DNA of 64,000 bases from Limnobaculum xujianqingii (GCF_013394855.1 NZ_JABMLK010000002.1:496001-560000), one strand, 5' to 3'. Positions 15,536 to 26,933 are shown, counted from the stretch's first letter. A program made the numbers and translations. The notes: generated by a model not told the origin, from the letters alone.

Positions 15536-16477
15536 TTAACGTTTTAACGCCTCAGTGAGCGCAGGAACGATCTTCATCAGATCGCCAACCAGACCATAGT
15601 CGGCATACTGGAAAATCGGTGCGTTTTTATCTTTGTTAATTGCCATGATGATTTGAGCACCATTGGCGCCAACCATATGCTGGATTTGACCGGAGATACC
15701 CAGTGCCAGATAGAGCTCGGGCTTGATCATAATGCCGGAAATACCAACATAACGTTCCCGCTCCATCCACTTTTCGTTTTCTGCTACCGGACGCGAACAA
15801 CCCAGTTCGGCACCCATGGCATTGCTGAGGGCTTCTGCAATAGAGATATTTGCCTGATTACCAATACCACGGCCCACGCTGACCACCAGACGTGCTTTGC
15901 CCAGGTCGACGCTGTTACTTTGCTTAGCGTTACGGGATACGCAGGTAATTGGATTTTTCGGCGCAACAAACTCCAGCGGCGTGGCGCTACCGGTGCGGGC
16001 TGAGTCTTCCGTAGCGGCTTCAAACACCCCGCTGTTCAGGGTGGTTACGGCATAAGGTGTAGTAATTTGCTCTTTACCGAATGCCAGCCCGCCATACACC
16101 ATATGGGTTGCTACTAAATGACCATCCTGCAACACCAGTTCGTTGGCGTCATTAACCACACCGGCAGCAAGTCGGGCACCCAGCCGTGCTGACAGCGCTT
16201 TACAGCGGCGAGTGGCGGGTAACAACACCAGAGCACTCGCACCTTGGCTCTTAATGGCTTGTACCAGAGTATCCGCATAGTCTTCGATAATACGATCTGC
16301 AGGAATGGTTCCTAAATCATAAGCGGCATCTGCTCCAAGGCGAAACGCCTGAGCCGACGGCTCGTTGCCTTGCACAATAACGCGGACGTTTTCGCCGAGC
16401 TGACGGGCAGCCCCCATCAGTTCTGGCAAACGGGATGCTGTATCGCTAAATACCCAAACAGTTGAAAATTTGCTCAT
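15536..16477 (-). CDS. fixB: FixB, ETF alpha-like subunit
   Basis: At 313 residues this equals E. coli FixB. It shows the ETF-alpha C-terminal FAD-binding region, with [41 protein letters not shown] and the final [20 protein letters not shown]. With FixA it forms an electron-transfer flavoprotein that supplies CaiA. It lies 12 bp downstream of fixA and has a ribosome site (AGGGGAT) before the ATG at 16477. No defect is visible. Confidence 0.96.
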   Translation of the reverse strand: MSKFSTVWVFSDTASRLPELMGAARQLGENVRVIVQGNEPSAQAFRLGADAAYDLGTIPADRIIEDYADTLVQAIKSQGASALVLLPATRRCKALSARLGARLAAGVVNDANELVLQDGHLVATHMVYGGLAFGKEQITTPYAVTTLNSGVFEAATEDSARTGSATPLEFVAPKNPITCVSRNAKQSNSVDLGKARLVVSVGRGIGNQANISIAEALSNAMGAELGCSRPVAENEKWMERERYVGISGIMIKPELYLALGISGQIQHMVGANGAQIIMAINKDKNAPIFQYADYGLVGDLMKIVPALTEALKR

Positions 16478-16489
16478 GTCATCCCCTTA

Positions 16490-17263
16490 TTAACCGATTA
16501 CTTTACGCAGGTGTTCTGCAAATTCGGCGATTTGATCTTCGCCATCGCCTTCAATGATCACGCGGGCACGCGCTTTCTGTTGAGGGGCCAGTACGCTGAG
16601 TAATGTAGTGTAAGAACTCACATTGCCCAGACCTAAATCAGCGGATTGCCAGGCCTGAACCGGTTTTTTAGCCGCACCGAGAATCGCCTTCATTGACGGG
16701 ATTTGTGGGGCGTTAATATCGGTAGACACTGCAACAACAGCGGGAAGATTGAGGGTTAAGGTTTCCACTTCATCTTCCAGAGTGCGTTCTACCTGAATTT
16801 GTGTGTCGGAAAGGTTGATGATGCGGCTAACGCCGTTAATGGCACTCACACCTAAGGCTTCACCCAGTAACAAGCCAACTTGCTGGGCATAAAGGTCAGC
16901 AGAGCCATCACCGCACAGAATCAGGTCGAAGCCAGATTTTTGTGCCGCTGCAGCCAGAGTAGCTGCTGTTTGATGGGGGAGGGCATTCTCCAGCCCCGGT
17001 TCAGAGACAACAATCAGCTCATCCGGGCCGCGTGACAGTACATCTTTACGCCCTTTAGGATTTGCCAATGCTTCACCACCGGTGCTCATGGCAACAATAT
17101 GAATATCGCTATTTTGCTGTTTTAGTGCACAGGCAGCTTCAATGGCGTTAAGGTCGAATTGGCTGATTTTTGCATCTGTTTTACTGAGGTTCAGCGTGCC
17201 ATCACCGTTAACGGTAATATCCTGCTCCTCGGGAATGAGTTTATAGCATGCAATTATTTTCAT
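16490..17263 (-). CDS. fixA: FixA, ETF beta-like subunit
   Basis: The product matches E. coli Fix[17 protein letters not shown] at the start, [42 protein letters not shown] and the ETF-beta signature region ending in the adenine-nucleotide-binding loop. I choose the ATG at 17263, which lies 5 bases after GGAG and gives 257 residues (E. coli 256); a GTG one codon upstream is too close to the ribosome site. It is the first gene of the fixABCX run, transcribed divergently from caiT across a 680-bp regulatory region. Confidence 0.95.
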   Translation of the reverse strand: MKIIACYKLIPEEQDITVNGDGTLNLSKTDAKISQFDLNAIEAACALKQQNSDIHIVAMSTGGEALANPKGRKDVLSRGPDELIVVSEPGLENALPHQTAATLAAAAQKSGFDLILCGDGSADLYAQQVGLLLGEALGVSAINGVSRIINLSDTQIQVERTLEDEVETLTLNLPAVVAVSTDINAPQIPSMKAILGAAKKPVQAWQSADLGLGNVSSYTTLLSVLAPQQKARARVIIEGDGEDQIAEFAEHLRKVIG

Positions 17264-17944
17264 CACTTCTCCGATTAGGCAATATAATTTTCAATATTGT
17301 GAAGTATTTCCCAAATTAGAAAGTAAATACAAATTAAGGAAAATATAATATAACGGCATGTTTGAAGCCGTTTAAAAGTTTACGTGGTTATTAACAGTAA
17401 AATAGTTCACCAGATTTAATATGATTAATTAATATTCTATTTATCCATTCCTCAACATCAAATTATCCTGATGGCAATAGAAATACCATGATTCACCGGG
17501 TCAAAATAATACGTAGATCACCAATATTGAAAGTGTCACCTGTTCCTCTAACTCTTTTTTAGTAGTGTCTATTTTTTGTATTTGCATGATTTTAAATAAT
17601 ATTTTTTAGTTTAATACAGGGTGGCTTCTTTGGTGTTCATCCGTGAGGTGCTGAGATCAGGGACATGACTTGATTAAGATCACGGATTATTCAGCGTTCA
17701 AATTTCATTATAAACCTCATGTTAATTAGCTGAGATTTTTGCATTAAGGAATATGTTCTGAAATCTGTTTATATATTTAATGCGTTGCGTTATTGATTTT
17801 TTTGATTCTGAAGTTTAATTAAAAAGATAATTTCATGCCGGGGTGTGTTCATCTATTAAAAGGTGACATGGATAGTTTCTGTTTAGAAACGTAGCTCTCA
17901 ATATTGCCATTGTGAGGAGAATATTTCATGGGGCAGATACAAAA
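17264..17944. promoter_or_regulatory. Divergent fixA-caiT regulatory region
   Basis: This AT-rich region should contain the two divergent promoters and the CaiF and CRP sites known between fixA and caiT in E. coli. I find no canonical CRP palindrome. The best candidate is TGTGA-N6-TCCCA at 17298-17313, near the fixA start. A small hairpin (AACGGC...GCCGTT) lies near 17352-17371. CaiF operators cannot be assigned by eye. Confidence 0.5.
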
Positions 17945-17948
17945 ATGA
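17928..17948 (+). CDS. Possible six-codon leader ORF overlapping the caiT start
   Basis: An ATG at 17928, 9 bases after a GAGGAG ribosome site (17913-17918), opens a frame of six codons (MGQIQK). Its TGA overlaps the caiT ATG as ATGA. The caiT ATG itself has no good ribosome site of its own, so re-initiation after this leader would explain its translation. The peptide may have no role of its own. Translation of caiT directly from the GTG at 17912 is an alternative. Confidence 0.35.
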   Translation: MGQIQK

Positions 17949-19474
17949 AAACTGAAAATGAAGCAGGTAAAAAGAAAACGGGAATAGAACCCAAAGTCTT
18001 TTTTCCTTCACTGATTATTGTCGCAATCCTTTGTTATCTGACGGTTCGCGATCTGGAGGCGTCAAACGCAGTAATTAATGCGGTATTTAACTACATTACT
18101 TACGAATGGGGATGGGCGTTTGAGTGGTACATGGTAGTGATGTTTGGCGGTTGGTTCTGGCTGATTTTTGGACCCTTTGCCCACCGCACTCTGGGGGATG
18201 AAAAGCCAGAATTTAGCACGCTAAGCTGGATTTTCATGATGTTCGCCTCCTGTACTTCTGCCGCGGTACTGTTCTGGGGTTCCATTGAGATTTATTACTA
18301 CGTTTCCTCACCACCATTTGGGCTGGAACCATTCTCTACTCCGGCTAAAGAGTTAGGGCTGGCTTATAGCCTGTTCCACTGGGGGCCGTTGCCGTGGGCA
18401 ACTTATAGCTTCCTGGCGGTGGCGTTTGGTTACTTCATGTTTGTAAGAAAAATCAATGTGATGCGCCCAAGCGGAACGCTGGTGCCGTTGCTGGGAGAAA
18501 AGCGCTGTAAAGGCTTCATTGGTACGATGGTGGATAACCTCTACTTAGTTGCGCTGATTCTGGCAATGGGAACCAGTCTGGGACTGGCGACACCGCTGGT
18601 CACCGAATGTATTCAGTACCTGTTTGGTATTCCACATACCCTGGAGTTGGATGCATTAATCATTGGCTGCTGGATTATATTTAATGCCGTTTGCGTTGCC
18701 TTTGGCCTGCAAAAAGGGATCAAGATTGCCAGTGACGTGCGCAACTATCTGAGCATTATCATTCTGGCCTGGGTCTTTATCATTGGTGCAACCAGCTTTA
18801 CGGTGAACTATTTCACCGATTCGGTTGGGGTGCTGCTGATGAACGTGGGCCGCATGCTGTTTTATACCGATGCAATTAGCAAAAGTGGGTTCCCGCAGGG
18901 CTGGACGGTATTCTACTGGGCGTGGTGGATCGTTTACGGCATCCAGATGTGTATCTTCCTGGCGCGTATTTCCAAAGGACGTAGCGTTCGTCAGCTTTGT
19001 CTGGGAATGGTCGGCGGCCTGACGGCATCTACCTGGCTGTTATGGACCATTCTGGGCAGTAACACGCTGTCCCTGATCAATAACCAAATCATCGATATTC
19101 CTCAAATTATTGAACAGCACGGTGTGGCGAGGGCCATTATCCAAACCTGGGCTGCATTGCCGTTAAGTACGGTCACCATGTGGGCATTCTTTATTCTCTG
19201 CTTTATCGCCACGGTAACCCTGATTAATGCCTGCTCTTACACGCTGGCCATGTCGACCTGTAAAGAAGCCAACGGCTACGACGAGCCGCCAGTTTGGGTG
19301 CGTGTAGGCTGGTCGGTGCTGGTTGGGGTTATCGGCATCATCCTGTTGGCATTGGGTGGTCTTAAACCAATTCAGACAGCGATTATTGCCGGAGGATGTC
19401 CACTGTTCTTCGTCAACATAATGATAACCATATCTTTCCTCAAAGACGCCAAAGCGACTCATTGGAAATATTGA
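17945..19474 (+). CDS. caiT: CaiT, L-carnitine/gamma-butyrobetaine antiporter
   Basis: The protein matches E. coli CaiT, a BCCT-family trimer that exchanges carnitine for gamma-butyrobetaine without ion coupling. The conserved [15 protein letters not shown], the aromatic transport box region [19 protein letters not shown] and the C-terminal [21 protein letters not shown] are present, with 12 hydrophobic helices. I choose the ATG at 17945 (509 residues; E. coli 504) because it places [13 protein letters not shown] beside the E. coli N-terminus; a GTG at 17912 would add 11 residues. It is the first gene of caiTABCD, 34 bp before caiA. Confidence 0.95.
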   Translation: MKTENEAGKKKTGIEPKVFFPSLIIVAILCYLTVRDLEASNAVINAVFNYITYEWGWAFEWYMVVMFGGWFWLIFGPFAHRTLGDEKPEFSTLSWIFMMFASCTSAAVLFWGSIEIYYYVSSPPFGLEPFSTPAKELGLAYSLFHWGPLPWATYSFLAVAFGYFMFVRKINVMRPSGTLVPLLGEKRCKGFIGTMVDNLYLVALILAMGTSLGLATPLVTECIQYLFGIPHTLELDALIIGCWIIFNAVCVAFGLQKGIKIASDVRNYLSIIILAWVFIIGATSFTVNYFTDSVGVLLMNVGRMLFYTDAISKSGFPQGWTVFYWAWWIVYGIQMCIFLARISKGRSVRQLCLGMVGGLTASTWLLWTILGSNTLSLINNQIIDIPQIIEQHGVARAIIQTWAALPLSTVTMWAFFILCFIATVTLINACSYTLAMSTCKEANGYDEPPVWVRVGWSVLVGVIGIILLALGGLKPIQTAIIAGGCPLFFVNIMITISFLKDAKATHWKY

Positions 19475-19508
19475 TCTTTTAACACAGAAAATAGAAGAGG
19501 CCTTACCT

Positions 19509-20651
19509 ATGGATTTTACATTGACCGATGAACAGGAACTGTTTGTTGCCGGTATTCGAGATTTGATGGCGCAGGAAAACTGGGAAGCCTACTTTGCCGA
19601 ATGCGACCGTAACAGTGAATATCCTGAGCGCTTTGTCAGAGAGCTGGCAGAAATGGGACTTGATAGCCTGCTGTTGCCGGAAGAGCACGGCGGTCTGGAT
19701 GCGGGATTTGTCACGCTGGCGGCGGTTTGGGCCGAACTGGGGCGCTTGGGAGCACCTACTTACGTGCTGTATCAGTTGCCGGGCGGTTTTAATACTGTGC
19801 TGCGTGAAGGTACTCAGGAACAAATCGATAAGATTATGGCGTTTCAGGGCACCGGTAAACAAATGTGGAACTCAGCCATTACCGAACCGGGCGCTGGTTC
19901 TGACGTAGGCAGTCTGCAAACTAACTACACCCGCAAGAATGGCAAAGTGTATCTCAACGGTAGCAAATGCTTTATCACCAGTAGTGCCTATACCCCTTAT
20001 ATCGTGGTAATGGCCCGGGATTCCGCTTCGCCAGATAAGCCAATTTACTCCGAGTGGTTTGTGGATATGAGCAAACCGGGCGTTAAAGCCTCCAAGCTGG
20101 AGAAGCTGGGCCTGAGAATGGATAGCTGCTGCGAAATCGTATTCGATAACGTTGAGCTGGAAGAGAAGGATATGTTTGGCCGGGAAGGCAACGGTTTTAA
20201 CCGGGTGAAAGAAGAGTTCGACCATGAACGTTTTATTGTGGCGTTAACCAACTACGGTACCGCTTACTGCGCCTATGAAGATGCGGCTAAGTATGCGAAT
20301 CAACGGGTACAGTTCGGTGAAACCATTGGTCGCTTCCAACTGATTCAGGAAAAGTTCGCCCATATGGCAATCAAACTGAACGCCATGAAAAACATGCTGT
20401 TTGAATCAGCCTGGAAAAGCGATAACGACCTGATGACCTCTGGTGATGCGGCAATGTGTAAATTCTATTGTGCTAATGCCGCTTTTGAAGTGGTGGATTC
20501 TGCCATGCAGGTGCTGGGTGGTATTGGTATCGCCGGGGATCATCGGGTAACGCGCTTCTGGCGTGATCTGCGGGTTGACCGTATTTCCGGTGGTTCTGAT
20601 GAAATGCAGATTCTGACCCTGGGCCGTGCTGAACTGAAAAAGTATCGTTAA
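19509..20651 (+). CDS. caiA: CaiA, crotonobetainyl-CoA reductase
   Basis: This 380-residue acyl-CoA dehydrogenase-family flavoprotein equals E. coli CaiA in length. Motifs include [18 protein letters not shown] (FAD and substrate region), [20 protein letters not shown], and [20 protein letters not shown] near the end. It reduces crotonobetainyl-CoA to gamma-butyrobetainyl-CoA with electrons delivered through FixAB. The ribosome site AGAAGAGG precedes the ATG. An imperfect hairpin (about 20671-20708) lies between caiA and caiB. Confidence 0.96.
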   Translation: MDFTLTDEQELFVAGIRDLMAQENWEAYFAECDRNSEYPERFVRELAEMGLDSLLLPEEHGGLDAGFVTLAAVWAELGRLGAPTYVLYQLPGGFNTVLREGTQEQIDKIMAFQGTGKQMWNSAITEPGAGSDVGSLQTNYTRKNGKVYLNGSKCFITSSAYTPYIVVMARDSASPDKPIYSEWFVDMSKPGVKASKLEKLGLRMDSCCEIVFDNVELEEKDMFGREGNGFNRVKEEFDHERFIVALTNYGTAYCAYEDAAKYANQRVQFGETIGRFQLIQEKFAHMAIKLNAMKNMLFESAWKSDNDLMTSGDAAMCKFYCANAAFEVVDSAMQVLGGIGIAGDHRVTRFWRDLRVDRISGGSDEMQILTLGRAELKKYR

Positions 20652-20737
20652 TCACTCTCACCAGAGACAGGGATGCTTTAGATGAAGCACTAATCTGAAG
20701 CATTCCTGAACTGGTGCCATACAAAAGGCTAATAATT

Positions 20738-21955
20738 ATGTCTGAACGGTTATCCATGCCCACATTCGGTCCACTTTCCGGTTTACGGGTAGTTTTTTCC
20801 GGAATTGAGATTGCCGGTCCCTTTGCCGGACAAATGTTTGCCGAGTGGGGAGCCGAAGTTATCTGGATCGAAAACGTCACCTATGGCGATACCATTCGTA
20901 TTCAACCTAATTATCCTCAGCTCTCAAGGCGTAACCTGCACGCGTTGTCACTGAATATATTTAAAGATGAAGGGCGGGAAGCTTTTCTCAAGCTTATTGA
21001 AACGACGGATATCTTTATTGAGGCCAGCAAAGGACCGGCTTTTGCCCGTCGTGGTATTACCGATGAAGTGCTGTGGGAACATAACGAAAAGCTGGTGATT
21101 GCTCACCTCTCTGGTTTTGGTCAGTACGGTACGCCGGAATATACCAATCTTGCTGCTTATAACACCATTGCTCAGGCTTTTAGCGGTTATCTGATTCAAA
21201 ATGGTGATAAAGATCAACCGATGCCGGCTTTCCCTTATACGGCGGACTATTTCTCTGGTATGACGGTAACCACAGCAACATTGGCGGCCTTGCATAAGGT
21301 GCGCGAGACCGGCGTTGGTGAAAGTATCGACGTAGCAATGTATGAAGTGATGTTGCGTATGGGCCAGTACTTCATGATGGACTATTTTAACGGCGGCGAA
21401 ATCTGCCCGCGAATGACCAAAGGTAAAGATCCGTATTATACCGGCTGTGGCCTGTATAAATGCCAGGATGGCTACATTGTTATGGAGCTGGTGGGTGTGA
21501 ATCAAATTCAGGAAATGTTCAAGGATATGGGGATTGATGACCTGTGGGGAACGCCTGACATTCCGGAAGATACTCAACTGATTCACCGTATCGAGTGCCC
21601 TAAAGGCCAGTTTGTTGAAGATAAACTGGACGAGTATCTGGCTGAAAGGCCAATTGCTCAGGTGCTGGCTCGCTTTGCTGAACTGAAGATAGCATCGACT
21701 AAAGTGCTTACCATTCCTGAGTTGGAAGGTAATCCACAGTATGTTGCCCGTGAATCTATCACCCACTGGCAAACCATTGATGGCCAGGACTGCAAAGGGC
21801 CAAACGTCATGCCTAAGTTTAAGAACAATCCGGGGCAAATTTGGCGCGGTATGCCAACCCTGGGAATGGACACCGCCGCTATTTTAGCCAACGTTGGCTA
21901 CAGTGAGGCGGAAATCCAGCAGCTGGTAACTAAGGGGCTGGCCAAGGTGGGGTAA
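20738..21955 (+). CDS. caiB: CaiB, L-carnitine CoA-transferase
   Basis: This family III CoA-transferase moves CoA between gamma-butyrobetainyl-CoA and carnitine or crotonobetaine. From the ATG at 20738 it has 405 residues, the E. coli length. The family motif [20 protein letters not shown] is near the N-terminus, and Asp170 in [10 protein letters not shown] corresponds to the catalytic Asp169 of E. coli CaiB. An ATG-less upstream extension to 20714 is possible but would add residues absent from relatives. It lies within caiTABCD. Confidence 0.95.
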   Translation: MSERLSMPTFGPLSGLRVVFSGIEIAGPFAGQMFAEWGAEVIWIENVTYGDTIRIQPNYPQLSRRNLHALSLNIFKDEGREAFLKLIETTDIFIEASKGPAFARRGITDEVLWEHNEKLVIAHLSGFGQYGTPEYTNLAAYNTIAQAFSGYLIQNGDKDQPMPAFPYTADYFSGMTVTTATLAALHKVRETGVGESIDVAMYEVMLRMGQYFMMDYFNGGEICPRMTKGKDPYYTGCGLYKCQDGYIVMELVGVNQIQEMFKDMGIDDLWGTPDIPEDTQLIHRIECPKGQFVEDKLDEYLAERPIAQVLARFAELKIASTKVLTIPELEGNPQYVARESITHWQTIDGQDCKGPNVMPKFKNNPGQIWRGMPTLGMDTAAILANVGYSEAEIQQLVTKGLAKVG

Positions 21956-22036
21956 CCGCTTTAGTTATGCATTGGATAATATTTTTGCCGTCATTTGCAC
22001 CCCGCCAACCGTGCAGCGATATTGGGTAGGTATGGA

Positions 22037-23596
22037 ATGGATATAGTAGGTAGACAAGATTTACGTCAAATGTGGGATGACCTTGCAGAACTGCACGGCG
22101 ATAAAACTGCATTGATTGTAGAGAATCTTCAGGGGCTGGCGCTGGAATATAGCTACCAACAGTTGAATGAGGAGATTAATCGTACCGCTAATCTCTTTCA
22201 TTCACTTGGCGTGGCTAAAGGCGACAAGATAGCGCTACATCTCAATAACTGTGCTGAGTTTTTCTTTTGCTGGTTTGGTTTAGCGAAAATCGGAGCGGTG
22301 ATGGTGCCGGTTAACGCTAATCTGCTAAAAAATGAGAGTGCCTATATTGTTAACCAGTGTGAAGCTTCGATGGTGGTAACCAGCAGGGAATTTTTTGCCA
22401 TGTATCAGGAGATTCAACAGGAGGCGCTGGCGCCCATACAGCAGCTGATGTTGATCAACCCGATGGCAGAAGATAAGTTTTCATCTGATGTACTGGACTT
22501 TCATCGTCTGCAGCAGGTTCAACCCCGCCATTTGATGCATTGGGAAGATCTCGATGTTGAAGATACGGCAGAAATCTTGTTTACCTCCGGTACAACTTCG
22601 CGTCCCAAGGGGGTAGTGATCACTCACTATAACCTGAGGTTTGCTGGTTACTATACCTCCTGGCAGTGTGCATTGCGTAAGGATGATGTCTATCTGACGC
22701 CGATGCCAGCCTTTCATATTGACTGTCAGTGTACGGCGGCGATGGCAGCTTTTTCGGCGGGAGCCACTTTTGTACTGTTGGAAAAATTCAGTGCACGTAC
22801 TTTTTGGGCTCAGGTATGCAAATACCGGGCAACCGTGACCGAATGTATACCACTGATGATCAAAACTCTGATGATGCAACCGCAAATGCCTTGGGAAAAA
22901 CAGCACTGCCTGCGTGAAGTGCTGTTTTATCTCAATATCTCCGATCGGGAAAAAGATGCCTTTGTGCAGCGTTTTGGCGTTCGGTTATTTACCTCTTATG
23001 GAATGACAGAGACCATCGTTGGTGCCATTGGCGATCGCCCCGGAGATAAGCGCCGCTGGCCATCTATTGGTCGTGCCGGATTTGGTTATGAAATACAGAT
23101 CCGCGATCGGGATGGAACCCTGCTGGAGGCTAATGTCACCGGAGAAATTTGTATTAAAGGTATTCCCGGCAAAACCCTGTTTAAAGAGTACTACCGCATG
23201 CCTGAAGAGACAGCCAAAGCACTGAGTGCCGACGGCTGGTTGCGTACCGGTGATTATGGCTATGTAGATAATGAAGGCTTTTTCTATTTCGTTGAACGTA
23301 GCTGCAACATGATCAAACGTAGTGGGGAGAATATTTCCTGCGTTGAGCTGGAGAATATTATTTCCACCCACCCAAAAATCATGGACGTCACGGTAATTGG
23401 CCTGAAAGACTCAATTCGGGATGAGGCGATTAAAGCTTTCGTGGTGCTCAACGAAGGGGAAACCATCACTGAAGAAGAGTTTTTCTCGTTTTGTGAAAGC
23501 CATATGGCCAAATTTAAAGTGCCATCCTTTCTGGAGATCAGGAAGAATTTACCAAGAAGCTGCTCGGGGAAAATTATTAAAAAAGGTCTGCACTGA
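22037..23596 (+). CDS. caiC: CaiC, crotonobetaine/carnitine-CoA ligase
   Basis: The protein is an adenylate-forming acyl-CoA synthetase. The P-loop-like signature [20 protein letters not shown], the A5 motif TSYGMTET, the A7/A8 region [34 protein letters not shown] and the catalytic Lys of [11 protein letters not shown] are all present. I choose the ATG at 22037, with AGG 6 bases upstream, giving 519 residues and the E. coli-like start [18 protein letters not shown]; a start at 21995 would add 14 unconserved residues. It activates carnitine or crotonobetaine with ATP and CoA. Confidence 0.95.
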   Translation: MDIVGRQDLRQMWDDLAELHGDKTALIVENLQGLALEYSYQQLNEEINRTANLFHSLGVAKGDKIALHLNNCAEFFFCWFGLAKIGAVMVPVNANLLKNESAYIVNQCEASMVVTSREFFAMYQEIQQEALAPIQQLMLINPMAEDKFSSDVLDFHRLQQVQPRHLMHWEDLDVEDTAEILFTSGTTSRPKGVVITHYNLRFAGYYTSWQCALRKDDVYLTPMPAFHIDCQCTAAMAAFSAGATFVLLEKFSARTFWAQVCKYRATVTECIPLMIKTLMMQPQMPWEKQHCLREVLFYLNISDREKDAFVQRFGVRLFTSYGMTETIVGAIGDRPGDKRRWPSIGRAGFGYEIQIRDRDGTLLEANVTGEICIKGIPGKTLFKEYYRMPEETAKALSADGWLRTGDYGYVDNEGFFYFVERSCNMIKRSGENISCVELENIISTHPKIMDVTVIGLKDSIRDEAIKAFVVLNEGETITEEEFFSFCESHMAKFKVPSFLEIRKNLPRSCSGKIIKKGLH

Positions 23597-23723
23597 GTTT
23601 GTTGAAGAAATAATAAACAGAGCGTTCATACGACATGATTATTCATGATAATGCCGTATTGGTTTGCTGCGCTCGATTATCAGCTCAGTGAGGTTATTAA
23701 TTGCCAGTCAATGGAGTATTAAT

Positions 23724-24509
23724 ATGAGCGAATCGTTACATGTAAGCCGGAATGGTCACATTCTGGAGATTATATTAGACAGGCCCAAAGCTAACGCTAT
23801 CGATGCGAAAACCAGTTTTGAAATGGGTGACGTATTTATTAAGTTTCGTGACGACCCTGAGCTGCGGGTAGCGATTATTGTTGGTGCTGGTGAGCGTTTC
23901 TTCTCTGCCGGCTGGGATTTAAAAGCCGCAGCGGAAGGGGAAGCCCCGGATGCCGATTTTGGCCCGGGCGGATTTGCCGGGCTGACGGAGCTTTTCAATC
24001 TGGATAAGCCAGTGATTGCGGCAGTAAACGGCTATGCCTTTGGCGGTGGTTTTGAACTGGCGCTGGCGGCAGATATGATCGTTTGTTCTCAAAATGCCAG
24101 TTTTGCAGTACCGGAAACTAAACTGGGTATCGTACCCGACAGCGGCGGTATGCTGCGCTTGCCTAAAATACTCCCTCCAGCCATCGCGAATGAAATGATG
24201 ATGACAGGACGTCAAATGGGTGCTGAGGAAGCGTTGCGTTGGGGAATTGTTAATCGGGTAGTAGAAAGCGGGCAGTTAATGGACACGGCTCGTGAGCTGG
24301 CTCATCAACTGGCGCTCAGTGCTCCGTTAGCGGTGGCGGCAATTAAAGAAATCTATCGCGAAACCGGTGAAATGTCGGTGGAAGAGGGGTATCGTTATAT
24401 CCGTAGCGGCAAGCTGAAAAATTATCCGTCAGTGCTTCATTCAGAAGATGCGCTGGAAGGGCCAAAAGCCTTTGCAGAGAAGCGCGATCCGGTATGGAAA
24501 GGGAAGTAA
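23724..24509 (+). CDS. caiD: CaiD, carnitinyl-CoA dehydratase
   Basis: This enoyl-CoA hydratase/isomerase-family protein has 261 residues from the ATG at 23724, which follows TGGAG; E. coli CaiD has 261. Landmarks are [16 protein letters not shown], the acyl-CoA oxyanion segment [15 protein letters not shown] and [17 protein letters not shown]. It interconverts L-carnitinyl-CoA and crotonobetainyl-CoA. It is the last gene of the operon here, because no caiE follows, and is followed by two hairpins before smpB. An upstream start at 23664 would add 20 unconserved residues. Confidence 0.96.
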   Translation: MSESLHVSRNGHILEIILDRPKANAIDAKTSFEMGDVFIKFRDDPELRVAIIVGAGERFFSAGWDLKAAAEGEAPDADFGPGGFAGLTELFNLDKPVIAAVNGYAFGGGFELALAADMIVCSQNASFAVPETKLGIVPDSGGMLRLPKILPPAIANEMMMTGRQMGAEEALRWGIVNRVVESGQLMDTARELAHQLALSAPLAVAAIKEIYRETGEMSVEEGYRYIRSGKLKNYPSVLHSEDALEGPKAFAEKRDPVWKGK

Positions 24510-24532
24510 GTCAGAAGTCAGAAAGTGATTTG

Positions 24533-24567
24533 CCAACAGGATATACATGAAATGCGTATCCTGTTGG
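24533..24567. terminator. Hairpin after caiD
   Basis: CCAACAGGATA (24533-24543) pairs perfectly with TATCCTGTTGG (24557-24567). It lies between convergent caiD and smpB and can serve both. Confidence 0.6.
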
Positions 24568-24591
24568 TGAAAGCTGAATTGACAGAAAATT

Positions 24592-24617
24592 GCCAACCCT
24601 TAGCGGTTGGCGTTTTT
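24592..24617 (+). terminator. Rho-independent terminator of the cai operon
   Basis: GCCAACC (24592-24598) and GGTTGGC (24605-24611) form a stem followed by GTTTTT. The terminator overlaps the last codons and stop of the convergent smpB gene. Confidence 0.65.
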
Positions 24618-25082
24618 CATAATCCGCGCTTTATTTAACTGCCATTCGCGATCTTTAATATCGGTACGCTTATCGTGCAGTTGCTTACCTTTTGCCACAC
24701 CGATTTTGATTTTGCTCCAGGCGTTTTTCCAATACATGGAAAGGGCAACAATGGTGTAACCATCACGATTTGCCAGACCAAACAGCTTATCAAGCTCTCT
24801 TCTGTTTAACAGAAGTTTGCGGGTGCGGGTTGGGTCACAAACAATATGTGATGAGGCAACGTTAAGTGGGATAATAGTGGCGCCAAACAAATAGGCTTCA
24901 CCGTCACGGAATACCACATAGCTGTCGCTGATATTTGCTTTGCCTGCGCGCATGGATTTGACTTCCCAGCCTTGCAGGGCTAAACCCGCCTCGATCTCTT
25001 CTTCAATGAAGTATTCGTGACGTGCTCGTTTGTTCATCGCAATGGTTGCGGAACCGGGTTTGTATGCTTTTTTCTTTGTCAT
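24600..25082 (-). CDS. smpB: SmpB, tmRNA-binding protein
   Basis: The 160-residue protein has the E. coli length and motifs: [50 protein letters not shown] and the basic tail [24 protein letters not shown] end. It binds the tRNA-like part of tmRNA and brings it to stalled ribosomes. In E. coli it immediately precedes ssrA. Here the 14-kb cai/fix region lies between them, with the same relative orientation kept, as if that block had been inserted. Its promoter lies in the 240-bp gap shared with divergent ratA. Confidence 0.97.
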   Translation of the reverse strand: MTKKKAYKPGSATIAMNKRARHEYFIEEEIEAGLALQGWEVKSMRAGKANISDSYVVFRDGEAYLFGATIIPLNVASSHIVCDPTRTRKLLLNRRELDKLFGLANRDGYTIVALSMYWKNAWSKIKIGVAKGKQLHDKRTDIKDREWQLNKARIMKNANR

Positions 25083-25321
25083 AATGTTTTTATTATACTT
25101 AATGCTGATTTGAAAGATATCCCCTAAGCCCTCTGCTCAGGTAATTTTCTTCCATTGCGTTTTATTATATCGGTGTATTAGCCGGATGATTGGTTATGGT
25201 TGACTTTTTTACAGAGAAAAGAGACGGGTAATAAGGTTTTTTGGTCACAATCCGGTTAGATGATATGATTTGCGCCGTTAAAATTTTTCTCGCTTTTAAG
25301 ATCCATTGATTAGGAAATGTT

Positions 25322-25756
25322 ATGCAGCGTATCAAACGTTCGGCACTGGTCAATTATAGCGCCGGGCAAATGTATAAACTGGCTAACGATGTTCTTTCTT
25401 ACCCGAAGTTTTTACCGGGTTGTGTGAGCAGCCGCATACTTGAGCAGACAGAAAATACCATGACGGCATCTATTGATGTCGCGAAAGTGGGAATTCGTAA
25501 AACCTTTACCACCAGTAATCAAATGGTGGAAGACTCCATTATTGATATGAAGCTGGTGGATGGGCCATTTCGCACCTTACAGGGCGGCTGGTTGTTTACG
25601 CCTCTGGGGGATGATGCCTGTCGCATTGAGTTTAATCTTGAGTTTGAATTTAGCAGTAAGCTGATTGAAATTGCTTTTGGTCGAATTTTTCAGGATTTAG
25701 CGCAAAACATGGTGCAGGCTTTCACTCGCAGGGCGAAAGAGGTTTACGGTGTCTGA
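25322..25756 (+). CDS. ratA: RatA, START-domain toxin/ubiquinone-binding protein
   Basis: This 144-residue protein ([20 protein letters not shown]) is the enterobacterial RatA/YfjG of the polyketide cyclase/START family, also named Coq10-like. In E. coli it binds 50S subunits and blocks 70S assembly when overproduced, and relatives bind ubiquinone. The ATG follows AGGAAA. It overlaps rnfH by 8 bp, the usual ratAB arrangement, and is divergent from smpB, as in E. coli. Confidence 0.93.
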   Translation: MQRIKRSALVNYSAGQMYKLANDVLSYPKFLPGCVSSRILEQTENTMTASIDVAKVGIRKTFTTSNQMVEDSIIDMKLVDGPFRTLQGGWLFTPLGDDACRIEFNLEFEFSSKLIEIAFGRIFQDLAQNMVQAFTRRAKEVYGV

Positions 25757-26033
25757 CATTCATATCGAAGTGGTCTATGCCTTACCTGAGCAGCAATACG
25801 TTAGAAATCTGATGATAGAAGAAGGAAGTAGCGTAGAGCAGGCGATTATTGCCTCCGGTATTCTGGAAATGCGTAAAGAAATCGATCTGAAGGTGAATAA
25901 GGTCGGCATTTTTAGTCGGGGAGCTAAATTAAGCGATCCGGTTCATGATGGCGATCGGGTTGAAATCTATCGTCCATTGACTGCAGACCCTAAAGAGTTG
26001 CGTCGGATGCGGGCGGAACGTTCAAAAAAATAA
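25749..26033 (+). CDS. rnfH: RnfH family protein (RatB)
   Basis: The 94-residue protein has the ubiquitin-like RnfH fold pattern: [40 protein letters not shown] and [19 protein letters not shown]. It resembles E. coli RatB/YfjF (96). No firm role is known outside a link in name to the Rnf complex. It starts inside the 3' end of ratA (8-bp overlap), so the two are translationally coupled. Repeat family A follows in the gap to bamE. Confidence 0.9.
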   Translation: MSDIHIEVVYALPEQQYVRNLMIEEGSSVEQAIIASGILEMRKEIDLKVNKVGIFSRGAKLSDPVHDGDRVEIYRPLTADPKELRRMRAERSKK

Positions 26034-26053
26034 GACGCCATTAGGCATCAATA

Positions 26054-26204
26054 AATATTTCGACCGTAAAAATATGTGATTAAAATTACATTGAGTGCAG
26101 ACAAAACCGCCGTACTCAGCTATGGAGTGCGTCGGGCCTAGGCTGCCTACGGGCACTTCGTTGGCTTACGCCAAGTCGACCCCCACGGCACCCTCTCCCT
26201 CCGA
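26054..26204 (+). repeat. Dispersed palindromic repeat, family A, copy A1
   Basis: The stretch begins near a TCGACCGTAA motif, passes TACTCAGCTATGGAGTGC (26113-26130), and ends with a GC-rich unit from GTCGGGCCT (26131) to CCCTCCGA (26204) that includes TTCGTTGGCTTACGCCAAG. The same unit occurs inverted at 55398-55469, and a diverged copy with the same flank at 55251-55341. It lies between the convergent genes rnfH and bamE. It is much richer in GC than its surroundings. Confidence 0.8.
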
Positions 26205-26320
26205 TTGGATTATGTTTAGTCATAAAATTGAACTATCAGGATTTTTTTATCAGTATAAAAAATAAGACGCCAAATGGCGTCTTATTTATGTCATTCGTTT
26301 TAGTAACTGATTGGTGTTAC

Positions 26321-26668
26321 TTAGTTTTCTTGCTTCATCATTGAAGTATCGTTGGAGATACCGCTTAGTGAACCGCCACCGTCAAACGTTAGGGTTAACG
26401 TTTGTTGTGTCACGTCCTGGTGTCCTGGCTGCTGGCGGAAGACATAAAACCAGGTATCGGAACCAAATGGGTCCTGCAACATCGGTGTGCCTAGAATATA
26501 AGCCACCTGCTGCTTGGTCATGCCTTTTTGCAGTTTGGAGACGTCAGCTGGCGTTAAGAAATTACCCTGATTAATATCCGGACGGTAAACTACTTTCTCT
26601 AAAGTAGAACAACCGGTTACCAGAATTCCAAGAGCCACCACAGCGGCAGTCAGCAATTTGCAGCGCAT
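26321..26668 (-). CDS. bamE: BamE, outer-membrane assembly lipoprotein
   Basis: The start at 26668 gives a 115-residue precursor beginning [20 protein letters not shown], a lipoprotein signal with Cys20 as the acylated residue, just as in E. coli BamE (113). Conserved segments [38 protein letters not shown] and [10 protein letters not shown] follow. BamE belongs to the BAM complex that folds beta-barrel proteins into the outer membrane. A longer start at 26722 would bury the signal and is rejected. AAAGGAAAG is the ribosome site. Confidence 0.95.
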   Translation of the reverse strand: MRCKLLTAAVVALGILVTGCSTLEKVVYRPDINQGNFLTPADVSKLQKGMTKQQVAYILGTPMLQDPFGSDTWFYVFRQQPGHQDVTQQTLTLTFDGGGSLSGISNDTSMMKQEN

Positions 26669-26833
26669 AATAGTACTTTCCTTTAGAACATAGGCTGTCG
26701 ATGATAATAGACCTTGCGACATTTGGAAACCTTTACTGGTTGTTTATCGAGGTCATTTAATAAAATTCTATCTGCAAATCTGTTCTTATGCTTCAGATAT
26801 GTGCTGATTCGACCCCAATTATCACAAAAAGTT

Positions 26834-26868
26834 GAGCCGCATTAAAACTTTTGTTGTTAATGCGGCTC
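26834..26868 (-). terminator. Terminator of recN
   Basis: GAGCCGCATTA (26834-26844) and TAATGCGGCTC (26858-26868) form an 11-bp stem. T-rich tracts lie on both sides, so the hairpin can end transcription from recN and block antisense read-through. Confidence 0.7.
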
Positions 26869-26933
26869 TTTTTATCGGTGGTTACTATCACTTAATGGTC
26901 GTTTCACTCTCAGGTTTTACTCTCAGATCGTCA

